A stretch of DNA of 15,813 bases from an uncultured Oscillospiraceae bacterium (GCA_905198295.1 CAJKBW010000073.1:1-15813), one strand, 5' to 3'. Positions 1 through 8,188 are shown, counted from the stretch's first letter. Numbers and translations: made by a program. The notes: generated by a model not told the origin, from the sequence alone.

Positions 1-33
1 ACAGCCTGACGGCGGGTCTTTTCGGTAAAGGCA

Positions 34-696
34 TCAATCGAACACGCAGTAGCGGTTCATGTAGTCCTCCATGCGGGGCAGCAGCTCGGCATAGTCCGCG
101 CGGCCCTTCAGGTATTCGTAAATATCCTGCACCGTCACAATCGCATGCACGTCGATGCCGAATTGCTCGCGCACCTCCATGACCGCGGTTTTTCCGGGGT
201 TCTGGCCGACTTCGCAGCGGTTGACCGAGATGAACATATCCGGTACGGTCACTTTGGCGCTTTCGAGCAGGAGTGGCAGAGTTTCACGGATTGCGGTACC
301 GGCGGTGATGACGTCCTCTATGATGATGATGCGGTCGCCGTCCTGCGGCTTGTAGCCGACCAGGCTGCCGCCCTCGCCGTGGTCCTTCGCCTCCTTGCGG
401 TTGAAGAAATACGGCTTGTCGATACCATAGGCGGTCGCCAGCGCGCCGGCGGCCGTTGTGACCAGCGGGATGCCCTTATACGCAGGGCCGAACATTGCGT
501 CGAACCGGTCGCCGCAGGTTCCCTGGATCAGAGCGGCATAAAACCGGCCGAGTTCGGCAATCTGCCGGCCGGTGCGGTAGTTGCCGGTGTTGATGAAATA
601 GGGGGTGTTCCGTCCGCTTTTGGTGACGAAGTCGCCGAAGCGCAGCACGTCCGCGCCCATCATGAATTCAATGAATTCCTTTTTGATGTCCTGCAA
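34..696 (-). CDS. pyrE: Orotate phosphoribosyltransferase
   Basis: This enzyme joins orotate to PRPP to make orotidine 5'-monophosphate in de novo pyrimidine synthesis, in the cytoplasm. The 220-residue product has the usual family length. The N-terminal part shows the FGDFVTKSGRNTPYF and NTGNYRTG segments typical of clostridial PyrE. The PRPP-binding loop IIIIEDVITAGTA lies at about residues 123-135, and KGIPL at about 74-78 is the other hallmark. I chose the TTG start at 696 because it follows AGGAGAGA with normal spacing, and because the resulting N-terminus (QDIKKEFIEFM) aligns with full-length relatives; the first in-frame ATG (663) would cut that helix off. The reading frame stays open upstream to 1098 but overlaps the next gene and does not resemble PyrE. 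No other pyr gene is visible. It lies 143 bp downstream of the deacetylase gene, on the same strand. Confidence 0.95.
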   Translation of the reverse strand: MQDIKKEFIEFMMGADVLRFGDFVTKSGRNTPYFINTGNYRTGRQIAELGRFYAALIQGTCGDRFDAMFGPAYKGIPLVTTAAGALATAYGIDKPYFFNRKEAKDHGEGGSLVGYKPQDGDRIIIIEDVITAGTAIRETLPLLLESAKVTVPDMFISVNRCEVGQNPGKTAVMEVREQFGIDVHAIVTVQDIYEYLKGRADYAELLPRMEDYMNRYCVFD

Positions 697-776
697 AATT
701 CTCTCTCCTGCCTGTTTGTAGTCTTTTGGGAGAAAAGCGGGCCGCGCGGTCTCCATCTTCCGCTGTCGGAAGCGAC

Positions 777-797
777 ACCGGTGCGCACCGGTTTTTT
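777..797 (+). terminator. Perfect 16-bp palindrome followed by T6 (plus-strand terminator-like)
   Basis: ACCGGTGC is followed directly by its reverse complement GCACCGGT and then by six T on the plus strand. Only the plus orientation has the T-run, yet both flanking genes are on the minus strand. It may block antisense transcription into the deacetylase, or act as an operator or 5'-stabilising hairpin for the pyrE transcript. The role is inferred. Confidence 0.4.
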
Positions 798-806
798 CCT
801 GCTTTA

Positions 807-835
807 ATGGTACAACAAAACGGCGGCGGATGCAA
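807..835 (-). promoter_or_regulatory. Possible sigma-A promoter for pyrE
   Basis: On the minus strand TTGCAT (835-830) is separated by 17 bases from TACCAT (812-807). The match is only 3/6 and 4/6 to consensus, but the position, just after the deacetylase stop codon and before pyrE, is right. It would give pyrE a transcript that starts close to the palindrome at 777-792. Confidence 0.35.
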
Positions 836-839
836 CCCC

Positions 840-1619
840 TCAAGCGGTATTGCGGATTTGCCGTCCTTCGTGGTTGAGGGTATAGCCTTCGGTATAGACC
901 ATTTCGGAGGCCGGCAGAAAGGTGTAGCCCTCCGCGAGAAGCCGCTCGATGATGGTATCCAGTGCCTCGGGAGTGTTTTTGACCCCGTTGTGGAACAGCA
1001 CGATGGAGCCGGAGCTCACCTGTCCGGTAACCCGTTTGACGATCTCCTCTACCGGCAGCTCCCGCCAGTCGAGCGAATCCACATCCCACTGTACGCACTG
1101 CATGCCGGCCGATTCCACCGTCTCGATGAGCGCGTTGTCATAATCGCCGTAGGGTGCCCGGTGCAGGGTAGGGCATACCCCGGTGATGGCCTGAATTTTG
1201 TCGTTGCAGGTGCGCAGCTCCCGGAGCATCTTTTCGCGGGTGAGGTCGGGCATATGGGGATGGGTGTCGGAATGGTTCATAATCTCATGGCCAGCGTCAT
1301 GCAGTGCCTTCACCGATTCCGGACAGCGGTCCACCCAGTCGCCGGTGGCGAAAAAAGTGACGCGCACATTGTGCTTGCCGAGGATATCGATGAGCTGCCC
1401 GGTATCCTCATCTCCCCAGGCCGCGTCGAAGGTGAGGGAAACCACCTTGTCGGCCCGGTCGGTGCAGTAGATCGGCAGCCTCCGCCGGGCATTGGCCGAG
1501 ACGCCGGCCAACAGGTCCGGCAGGGCCATTGTCAGGGAAACGAGCAGTACAGCGGCCAGAAACAGCCCGGTCAAAACACAGGCCATGTGCCTCTTTTTCA
1601 GCAGCAGATAGGGCTTCAC
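840..1619 (-). CDS. Membrane-anchored polysaccharide deacetylase (NodB/CE4 family)
   Basis: CE4 enzymes remove acetyl groups from N-acetylglucosamine or N-acetylmuramic residues of cell-wall or spore polysaccharides, using a divalent metal. A single hydrophobic segment at about residues 12-34 (preceded by KKR) anchors the catalytic domain outside the cell. NodB motifs in order are TFDAAWGDEDT (from 63), NHSDTH (115-120, metal histidines H116 and H120), RAPYG (154-158), DVDSLDW (179-185) and VLFHNG (207-212). The first motif departs from canonical TFDDG: the second Asp is Ala. This variant is common in clostridial PdaA/PdaB-like sporulation deacetylases, so a role in spore peptidoglycan is possible but not shown. 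The GTG start at 1619 follows AAAGGAAGGA at good spacing and gives 259 residues. A longer in-frame reading to 1946 runs antisense into lepA and is not supported. Confidence 0.88.
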   Translation of the reverse strand: MKPYLLLKKRHMACVLTGLFLAAVLLVSLTMALPDLLAGVSANARRRLPIYCTDRADKVVSLTFDAAWGDEDTGQLIDILGKHNVRVTFFATGDWVDRCPESVKALHDAGHEIMNHSDTHPHMPDLTREKMLRELRTCNDKIQAITGVCPTLHRAPYGDYDNALIETVESAGMQCVQWDVDSLDWRELPVEEIVKRVTGQVSSGSIVLFHNGVKNTPEALDTIIERLLAEGYTFLPASEMVYTEGYTLNHEGRQIRNTA

Positions 1620-1734
1620 AGACGGATCCTTCCTTTCTCTATTCACGCCGGCCTGGTCCGCGGAACCGGATATAGTGCTGTTCCTCGGACAGGGACTGCT
1701 TATATATATGCGGGCCGGCCTGTCCGTTTGACCG

Positions 1735-1764
1735 AAAAAACCGCTGGGGATGCGAAAAGCGGTT
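1735..1764 (-). terminator. Minus-strand Rho-independent terminator-like hairpin overlapping the lepA promoter
   Basis: Read on the minus strand, AACCGCT and AGCGGTT form a 7-bp stem around a 12-base loop, followed by six T (1740-1735). It would stop transcripts coming leftward out of lepA before they reach the deacetylase gene. One arm overlaps the first two bases of the lepA -35 box, so an additional operator role is conceivable. Confidence 0.45.
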
Positions 1765-1792
1765 GTCACCGGCGGGCAGAATATGGTATACT
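1763..1792 (+). promoter_or_regulatory. Sigma-A promoter of lepA
   Basis: TTGTCA (1763-1768, 5/6 match) and TATACT (1787-1792, 5/6 match) are separated by 18 bases. The expected start of transcription near 1799 leaves a leader of about 65 bases before the lepA ATG. Confidence 0.75.
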
Positions 1793-1863
1793 GAGACAAC
1801 ACGGCATATTCCGGCGAAGCCGGTGCCGCTTTTCCGGACCGCAGAAAGGAATGAGTCGTTTTC

Positions 1864-3675
<1,812 letters not shown>

Positions 3676-3682
3676 CAATGGT

Positions 3683-3732
3683 TGCGGCGGGCATACATCC
3701 GGATGTCCGCCGCAGGCTGTTTGATTTTTGGA
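3683..3732 (+). terminator. Rho-independent terminator of lepA
   Basis: TGCGGCGG (3683-3690) pairs with CCGCCGCA (3707-3714). The palindrome ACATCCGGATGT inside lengthens the hairpin across a 4-base bulge. The T-rich tail TGTTTGATTTTTGG follows. It begins 8 bp after the lepA stop. Confidence 0.7.
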
Positions 3733-3858
3733 GCAGATTTGCGGCAGAGGCTGTTTTTCGGTTGTTCCGGAAAGCCGATATGGTGTGAACCGTTGCATAA
3801 ACCGGGCGGACGACCGAATTGACCGAATAGCGACGGGAAGCCTGGAAAGGGGCGGACG

Positions 3859-5676
3859 ATGATTCCAACAGCGTGGACGGAAAGTCTGGCGCCGGCGAAG
3901 GTGCTCAAACGCCTCGGCGGCGTGTGGTTTCTCGGGTGCAGCCTGATCGTCTGGCGGGAAGGCGGCTTCAGCCGCCCGCTGACCGGCAGCGACATCCCGC
4001 TTTTGGTGATGCTTGGCGGGCTGTTGCTGGGCTTTGTGCTGCTGACGCTGCTGGGCCGCCGGTTCCCGCATGCGCATGCCGACGACTATCTGCTGGTGTG
4101 CGCTGCGCCATTTTATGGCTGGAGTCTGGTAGGGCATTATACGGGGCAGTATCCCTGGTCTTTCTGCGTGGCAGTGCTGGCGGCGCTGTTTCTGGTGCTG
4201 GCGCCGCTGTTCCGGCAGAAGGACTGGAAACTGCTGCCGCTGCCGGTCGGACGAAAGTGGTGCCTGACAGCTTTTACGGTATGCGGCGTGTTGTTTATTG
4301 CGGTGGTGGGCGCCATTGGCTGTCTGCGGTACCGCGGCTATCTGGCTCCGAATTTTGACTTCGGTGTGTTTACGCAGATGTTTCACAACATGCGGGAGTC
4401 TTTCCTGCCGATAACCACCTGTGAGAGAAACGGCCTGCTGTCTCATTTTGCGGTGCATATATCCCCGATCTTTTATCTGCTGCTGCCGTTTTATGCGCTG
4501 TTTCCCTCGCCGCTGACTTTGCAGATCGGGCAGGCGGTCGTGGTGGCGAGCGGGTTGCTGCCGCTGTATTTTCTGGCTCGCCGGTATGGGCTGTCACATA
4601 AAGCCACCGCCGGCCTTGCGCTCATTTATGCGGGTTATCCGGTGCTCAGCGCCGGCTGTTTCTATGATCTGCACGAGAATTGTTTCCTGGTGCCGCTGCT
4701 GCTGTGGCTGTTTGCTGCCTTTGAATACGGGCGGTACCCCTGGATGTACGCCGCGGCGGTCGGCGTGCTGCTTGTCAAGGAAGATGCCGCAGTATATGTG
4801 CTGCTGTTTGCGGTGTATCTGCTCATCGTGCGTCGGCAGCGTCGGCATGGGCTGTTTCTGGGCGGTCTGGCGCTTGGCTATTTTGCGGCGGCGGTCGGTC
4901 TGCTGTACACTTTTGGAGAAGGGGTGATGGCCGGACGGTACGCGAATCTGATGGAGGGCGACAGCGGACTTGCCGGCCTTGTAGCCACCTTACTGCGCAA
5001 TCCCGGTTTTTTTCTCACCCAACTGTTCCGCACTTCTGATAGAGACGCAGGGAAGTGGCTGTATCTGCTCCAACTGCTGCTGCCGTTGGGGCTGGTGCCG
5101 CTGTTTTGCCGCCGGCACGGCCGGTTTCTGTTGCTCGCGCCGGTGCTGCTCGGCCTGCTGACCACTTATGCGTACCAGTATAACATCGGTTTTCAGTACA
5201 GCTTCGGCGTGGCGGCATTCCTGCTGTACCTGCTGATTATGAATCTCGCCGATTTTACCCCATTCGTGCGGCGGGGGTTGTTGGCTTTTTCGGCTGCGGC
5301 AGCCTGCCTGACCTTTACGGCGGGCGTCCTTCCGGAGCTGGAGAAAACAGCGGCCAATTATGTGAACAATCGCTCTCTGTACCGGCAGATGGATGCCATT
5401 CTGGAAACGGTTCCGCAGGAGGCGTCTGTGACGGCTTCCTGCATGTTGGTGCCGCACCTGACTCAGCGGGCGGAGATATATGAAACCTTTTATCATCCTC
5501 AGCCGGATACCGATTATGTGGTGCTGGACATGCGGCCGGGCTACCAGAAGGATGCGCTGGAATACCGCGCGGCCTGTGTGGAGGCGGGGTATACCCCGGT
5601 GGGCGGCAGCGATGATGTAATAGAAATTCTGAAAGGCCCGGGGCGGGAGCAAACAGGTTCTGAAGGTCTCCGGTAA
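3859..5676 (+). CDS. DUF2079 family multi-pass membrane protein
   Basis: The 605-residue product is strongly hydrophobic, with roughly 11-13 predicted membrane spans. The central region matches the DUF2079 family (GT-C glycosyltransferase-like membrane proteins): NFDFGVFTQMFHN (165-177), HFAVHISPIFYLLLPFYALF (from 196), FYDLHEN and LLVKEDAA. The acidic and His residues on the outer face (D167, H196, H200, the DLHEN and KED motifs) are the family signature. The C-terminal tail of about 110 residues (ELEKTAANYVNNRSLYRQMD onwards) is soluble. The reaction is unknown; by fold analogy it may transfer sugars from polyprenyl carriers outside the membrane. ATG 3859 follows AAAGGGGCGG. A 183-bp gap with the lepA terminator separates it from lepA. 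I see no convincing sigma-A promoter in that gap, so transcription from a weak or alternative-sigma promoter is likely. Confidence 0.85.
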   Translation: MIPTAWTESLAPAKVLKRLGGVWFLGCSLIVWREGGFSRPLTGSDIPLLVMLGGLLLGFVLLTLLGRRFPHAHADDYLLVCAAPFYGWSLVGHYTGQYPWSFCVAVLAALFLVLAPLFRQKDWKLLPLPVGRKWCLTAFTVCGVLFIAVVGAIGCLRYRGYLAPNFDFGVFTQMFHNMRESFLPITTCERNGLLSHFAVHISPIFYLLLPFYALFPSPLTLQIGQAVVVASGLLPLYFLARRYGLSHKATAGLALIYAGYPVLSAGCFYDLHENCFLVPLLLWLFAAFEYGRYPWMYAAAVGVLLVKEDAAVYVLLFAVYLLIVRRQRRHGLFLGGLALGYFAAAVGLLYTFGEGVMAGRYANLMEGDSGLAGLVATLLRNPGFFLTQLFRTSDRDAGKWLYLLQLLLPLGLVPLFCRRHGRFLLLAPVLLGLLTTYAYQYNIGFQYSFGVAAFLLYLLIMNLADFTPFVRRGLLAFSAAAACLTFTAGVLPELEKTAANYVNNRSLYRQMDAILETVPQEASVTASCMLVPHLTQRAEIYETFYHPQPDTDYVVLDMRPGYQKDALEYRAACVEAGYTPVGGSDDVIEILKGPGREQTGSEGLR

Positions 5677-5693
5677 AAAATCGGAAAAGACCC

Positions 5694-5722
5694 TTGACAC
5701 TGCCTTTGGCGTGTGCTATACT
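5694..5722 (+). promoter_or_regulatory. Consensus sigma-A promoter of tRNA-Gly
   Basis: A perfect TTGACA (5694-5699), a 17-base spacer and TATACT (5717-5722) predict a start near 5729, about 18 bases before the mature tRNA 5' end. Confidence 0.92.
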
Positions 5723-5746
5723 TTATCACGCGCTGAAAAGGCATCT

Positions 5747-5822
5747 GCGGCTTTAGCTCATCTGGTAGAGCGCCACCTTGCCAAGGTGGAGGTAGCGAGT
5801 TCGAGCCTCGTAAGCCGCTCCA
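5747..5822 (+). tRNA. tRNA-Gly (anticodon GCC)
   Basis: The sequence folds into a complete 76-base cloverleaf. The acceptor stem is GCGGCTT/AAGCCGC with discriminator T and an encoded CCA (5820-5822). The D arm is GCTC/GAGC with GGTAGAG. The anticodon stem is CCACC/GGTGG with loop TTGCCAA, giving anticodon GCC at 5780-5782. The T arm is GCGAG-TTCGAGC-CTCGT, with one G-U pair. It reads glycine codons GGC and GGU. It is a single-gene unit with its own promoter and terminator. Confidence 0.97.
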
Positions 5823-5824
5823 GA

Positions 5825-5871
5825 CCTGCGGTCGGCAATTCGCAATGAGTTGCCGGCTGTTTTTTTGTGTA
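5825..5871 (+). repeat. Direct repeat copy 1 (tRNA terminator hairpin)
   Basis: This segment, CCTGCGGTCGGCAAT to GTGTA, includes the tRNA-Gly terminator. It recurs at 5914-5956 with three substitutions and a T-run four bases shorter. Confidence 0.8.
5831..5866 (+). terminator. Rho-independent terminator of tRNA-Gly
   Basis: GTCGGCAA (5831-5838) pairs with TTGCCGGC (5850-5857, one G-U pair) around an 11-base loop, followed closely by seven T (5860-5866). It starts 9 bases after the tRNA CCA end. Confidence 0.85.
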
Positions 5872-5913
5872 TTGCTCGACTGGAAGTGCGGACTTATCCT
5901 GTTGTGCGCTGTT

Positions 5914-5956
5914 CCTGCGGTCGGCAATCCGAAATGAATTGCCGGCTGTTTGTGTA
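5914..5956 (+). repeat. Direct repeat copy 2 (terminator-like hairpin with shortened T-run)
   Basis: It matches 5825-5871 apart from three substitutions in the hairpin (one in the left flank of the loop, two in the loop) and loss of four T (TTT here against TTTTTTT). The stem CGGCAA/TTGCCG is fully kept, so the hairpin survives but the U-tract needed for good termination has shrunk. Confidence 0.8.
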
Positions 5957-6126
5957 CGGTTTGGTCGGGAAACCGTGTGCCCTGTACCGCATCATTGGTT
6001 TGAGAAATCCCTTTTCACCGCGCAGCAGAAAAAGAAAATTTCTGTGAAAAAACGCAGTTTCCTCCGCGTAAATTCCGGTGGAAACTTAGCAGAATTGCGG
6101 AAATACGGGTTTTTCCGAGTGGGGGC

Positions 6127-6155
6127 TTGTCTTTCCTCAAAACAAGGTGTATAAT
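6127..6155 (+). promoter_or_regulatory. Sigma-A promoter upstream of the structured RNA and PHP gene
   Basis: TTGTCT (6127-6132, 4/6), a 17-base spacer and a perfect TATAAT (6150-6155) predict a start near 6162. That leaves a leader of about 190 bases before the PHP start codon. Confidence 0.85.
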
Positions 6156-6161
6156 GATATA

Positions 6162-6300
6162 AGAGAGTCTGTGGCTTGTTTGTGGGTTCACAGACAGTGA
6201 CTTGTTTGTAACTTGGCTTAAAAAGCGTTCTCCCGCGTTCCGGTGCGTGCTTCGGAACGCGGGGGATTCTGAACGCGGAGCGCCGTCAGGCGCTTTTTTC
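6162..6300 (+). ncRNA. Structured leader RNA or small RNA of unknown class
   Basis: From the predicted start, three hairpins follow. The first is GTCTGTG/CACAGAC (6167-6173 with 6189-6195). The second is nested: GCGTTC/GAACGC (6225-6230 with 6271-6276) encloses CCCGCGTTCC/GGAACGCGGG (6232-6241 with 6254-6263). The third is a terminator stem, AGCGCC/GGCGCT (6279-6294), with a T-run. Two near-identical 18-base segments (6171-6188 and 6197-6214, 14/18 identical) sit in and just after the first hairpin. It could be an attenuator (riboswitch-like) controlling the PHP operon or an independent sRNA whose read-through feeds that operon. I do not recognise a known riboswitch or T-box core. Confidence 0.5.
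6279..6299 (+). terminator. Rho-independent terminator inside the PHP-gene leader
   Basis: AGCGCC (6279-6284), loop GTCA, GGCGCT (6289-6294) and a run of six T (6294-6299). It is a compact strong terminator that lies between the promoter at 6127-6155 and the coding start at 6355. Confidence 0.85.
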
Positions 6301-6354
6301 TTCTGTGTCGGCAGCTCGGCAGTCGGTGCAGTCAACTTATTCGGGGGTGTCAAC

Positions 6355-7197
6355 GTGTCCAGCGACCTTCATTGCCACACCAAAATTTCCGATGGCTCCA
6401 TGGGAATTGAAGAGCTGATCGCCACGGCTAAAAGGCGGGGAATAACCACATTGTCGGTGACCGACCATGATACGACGGCAGCGGCGACCCGTGCGGTGAT
6501 TATCGGTCGGCGTCAGGGGCTGCGGGTGATTTATGGCGTGGAGTTTTCCACCATCGACAGTCAGCGCGGGAAAAAGGCGCATCTGCTGTGTTATCTGTGC
6601 GATACGCCGGATCGTCTGGAGGGGCTGTGCCGGCGTACAGGGGAAAACCGGAAAAAGTCGGCGATGGAAATGGTGCGCAAGGTGCTCCGCTACTATCCGA
6701 TCAGCCCGGATTTGATTGTGCGCTGTGCTACCGGCAGCACAAATATCTACAAGCAGCATATCATGCATGCGCTCATGGACGCGGGTTACGCGGACTCCAT
6801 TTACGGAGAACTGTATGACAAACTGTTTTCCGCGCAGGGCGTGGCGCGGGTGGAAACCGAATATCCGGACACCCGCGAGGTGCTGGATCTGATTCATTCG
6901 GCCGGCGGCGTGGCGGTGCTGGCACATCCGGTGCCGTATAACAATATGGATCTGCTCGAGGAGCTTGCTGAAAATGGTCTTGACGGTGTTGAGGTCTGGC
7001 ATCCGTCGCATACCGAAGAGGACAGCCGGATGCTGCAGGAATTCGCTGCCGAAAAAGGGCTGGTGATGACTGGCGGTTCGGATTTTCACGGTATGTATTC
7101 CCGACGGGCGCGGCCTATCGGCAGCGTATCGGTCGGGGACGACTGTGTGCAGGCTCTGCTGGCCTATAAGGAAGCACGCAAACGGAAAAACGCCTGA
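6355..7197 (+). CDS. PHP-domain metal-dependent phosphoesterase
   Basis: PHP-domain proteins hydrolyse phosphoesters with two or three bound metals. The best-known relatives of this size are YciV/TrpH (RNase AM, 3',5'-nucleoside bisphosphate phosphatase). The 280-residue product carries the expected ligands in order: DLHCHTKISDGS (4-15; H6, H8, D13), VTDHDT (35-40), GVEFST (61-66), H76, VLAHP (188-192) and GSDFHG (241-246; D243, H245). The GTG at 6355 follows GGGGG at 7 bases and places the first HxH motif at the N-terminus, as in relatives. The frame is open back to 6202, but that would cross the terminator hairpin. It heads a probable operon with the TSCPD and 188-residue genes. Its substrate (nucleotide or RNA end) is inferred from the family only. 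Confidence 0.9.
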   Translation: MSSDLHCHTKISDGSMGIEELIATAKRRGITTLSVTDHDTTAAATRAVIIGRRQGLRVIYGVEFSTIDSQRGKKAHLLCYLCDTPDRLEGLCRRTGENRKKSAMEMVRKVLRYYPISPDLIVRCATGSTNIYKQHIMHALMDAGYADSIYGELYDKLFSAQGVARVETEYPDTREVLDLIHSAGGVAVLAHPVPYNNMDLLEELAENGLDGVEVWHPSHTEEDSRMLQEFAAEKGLVMTGGSDFHGMYSRRARPIGSVSVGDDCVQALLAYKEARKRKNA

Positions 7198-7258
7198 GCG
7201 GCGGGACGTACGGCCTGCAGGCATTACGGTATTTTGACTGGCAGGGAGGTTCTCTGGT

Positions 7259-7513
7259 ATGACGCATCAATTTCGTCCGCGGGGCGTCTGCTCCCGGAAA
7301 ATTTCCTTTGATCTGGAAAACGGTATCATCCGCAACGTCCATTTTGAAGGCGGCTGCAACGGCAACACGCAGGGACTTGCCCGGCTGGCAGAAGGCATGC
7401 CGGCTCGGGAACTAGTGCAGCGGCTGGCAGGAATCCGCTGCGGGCTGAAGGATACATCCTGCCCCGATCAGCTGGCACAGGCGGTAACGCAGGCGCTGCG
7501 GGAAAATGCATAA
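7259..7513 (+). CDS. Free-standing TSCPD-domain protein (TIGR03905-like)
   Basis: The 84-residue protein is a single TSCPD domain. This domain is otherwise found as a C-terminal piece of some ribonucleotide reductases and is also encoded alone in clostridia. Key features are GVCSRKI (C11), FEGGCNGNTQGLARLAEGM (C33), the GIRCG segment (C61) and the name-giving TSCPDQLAQAV (C68). Four cysteines at these positions suggest metal or redox chemistry, but the function of the free-standing form is not established. ATG 7259 has GGGAGG 9 bases upstream. It follows the PHP gene by 61 bp and precedes the next gene by 45 bp with no terminator between, so co-transcription is likely. Confidence 0.88.
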   Translation: MTHQFRPRGVCSRKISFDLENGIIRNVHFEGGCNGNTQGLARLAEGMPARELVQRLAGIRCGLKDTSCPDQLAQAVTQALRENA

Positions 7514-7558
7514 TTCAAAATCGGACAGTGAAGGCTAAAGACAGAAGGTGGTGTCTGC

Positions 7559-8125
7559 ATGCGGCATGAAGACGACAGCGATATGAAAATTGCCGGCGAC
7601 GATTTTGACGATATACTGGAACCGCAGGGGGAAAGTGCGGAAGCGGTTGCCCGCCTGCTCGAGCAGGAGAAGGCGAACGGCAATCTGAGCCGGGCGAGGC
7701 GGCTCGGCGCAATCATGGCGGATGAGGTGTCGGCCATTGAAGGCGGCGACAGCCAGCCGGCGGAGGATATCGGTTCGCTGCTCACCCAGCGGCGCATTCT
7801 TCTTGCCTTTGCGGTGGAGGTCGGGCTGGACGCTTTTCTGCCGAACAATCTTGTGGCGCAGACGGCACAGAACGTGTTTTATAACACTCTGCATATCACG
7901 GCGCCGGCCTTTTATGACGACCTGCAGGAGTCGGGCGCTTTTTCGTTCTATTATATGTATGTGCGCGGCGGCAAGCAGGTGGAGCGCCGGGTGGGCGAGA
8001 CGTTTGCGTCGCTGTGCGGGAAAAAAGGCGACGAGACATACACCCATATGGGTGAGGAGCTGTATCTGCGGTTCATCGCGCAGGTCAAGCATTTTACCGA
8101 TACGCTGGAGTTTGTCCGATCATGA
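7559..8125 (+). CDS. Hypothetical protein, 188 residues, unrecognised
   Basis: I do not recognise the family. The first 75 residues are acidic and low in complexity (MRHEDDSDMKIAGDDFDDIL, then an E/A-rich helix-like stretch). The rest looks like a compact, mostly helical soluble domain (LLTQRRILLAFAVEVGLDAF, VAQTAQNVFYNTLH, FSFYYMYVRGG, ELYLRFIAQVKHFTDTLEF). There is no signal peptide, membrane span or cysteine cluster; the only cysteine is in ASLCGKKG. ATG 7559 lies 6-8 bases after AGAAGGTGG. An in-frame ATG eight codons later (7583) is a possible alternative without an evident ribosome site. It is the last gene of the PHP-TSCPD operon and ends 6 bp before a strong terminator. Confidence 0.8.
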   Translation: MRHEDDSDMKIAGDDFDDILEPQGESAEAVARLLEQEKANGNLSRARRLGAIMADEVSAIEGGDSQPAEDIGSLLTQRRILLAFAVEVGLDAFLPNNLVAQTAQNVFYNTLHITAPAFYDDLQESGAFSFYYMYVRGGKQVERRVGETFASLCGKKGDETYTHMGEELYLRFIAQVKHFTDTLEFVRS

Positions 8126-8131
8126 GACGAT

Positions 8132-8169
8132 GGCCGGGAAGCATCCTTACGGGTGTTTCCCGGCCTTTT
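8132..8169 (+). terminator. Strong terminator ending the PHP-TSCPD-188aa operon
   Basis: GGCCGGGAAGCATCC pairs with GGGTGTTTCCCGGCC over 15 bp (two G-U pairs) around the loop TTAC, followed by TTTT. It isolates the operon from the AraC gene that starts 20 bp further on. Confidence 0.88.
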
Positions 8170-8188
8170 CAGAAGGGAGGCCGGGAAT

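Larger units (their letters stand above)
5823..6354. other. 532-bp region without a protein-coding gene
   Basis: The left part holds the tRNA terminator and its duplicate. The middle (5957-6120) is A+T-richer than the flanks and contains small hairpins without T-runs, such as ACGGTTT/AAACCGT (5956-5976) and CGGAAA/TTTCCG (6098-6117). The right part holds a promoter and a structured, terminator-ended transcript ahead of the PHP gene. The open frames of 65 and 95 codons here lack ribosome binding sites and look non-coding. Confidence 0.75.

Noticed and set aside
1..33. Terminator after pyrE at the window edge (GGCGGGTC followed by TTTT on the plus strand)
   Set aside because: Only one arm could lie inside the window, and the T-run is on the strand opposite to pyrE.
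5956..5976. Hairpin ACGGTTT/AAACCGT as a terminator
   Set aside because: The stem is real, but no T-run follows on either strand.
5850..6154. Small plus-strand frames of 65 and 95 codons after the tRNA
   Set aside because: They lack Shine-Dalgarno sites, start inside or next to the terminator hairpin, and show no protein-like pattern.
6225..6300. T-box riboswitch in the PHP leader
   Set aside because: GAACGCGG slightly recalls the T-box tail, but the required TGGNACCGCG sequence and Stem I motifs are missing, and the downstream gene is not an aminoacyl-tRNA synthetase or amino-acid gene.
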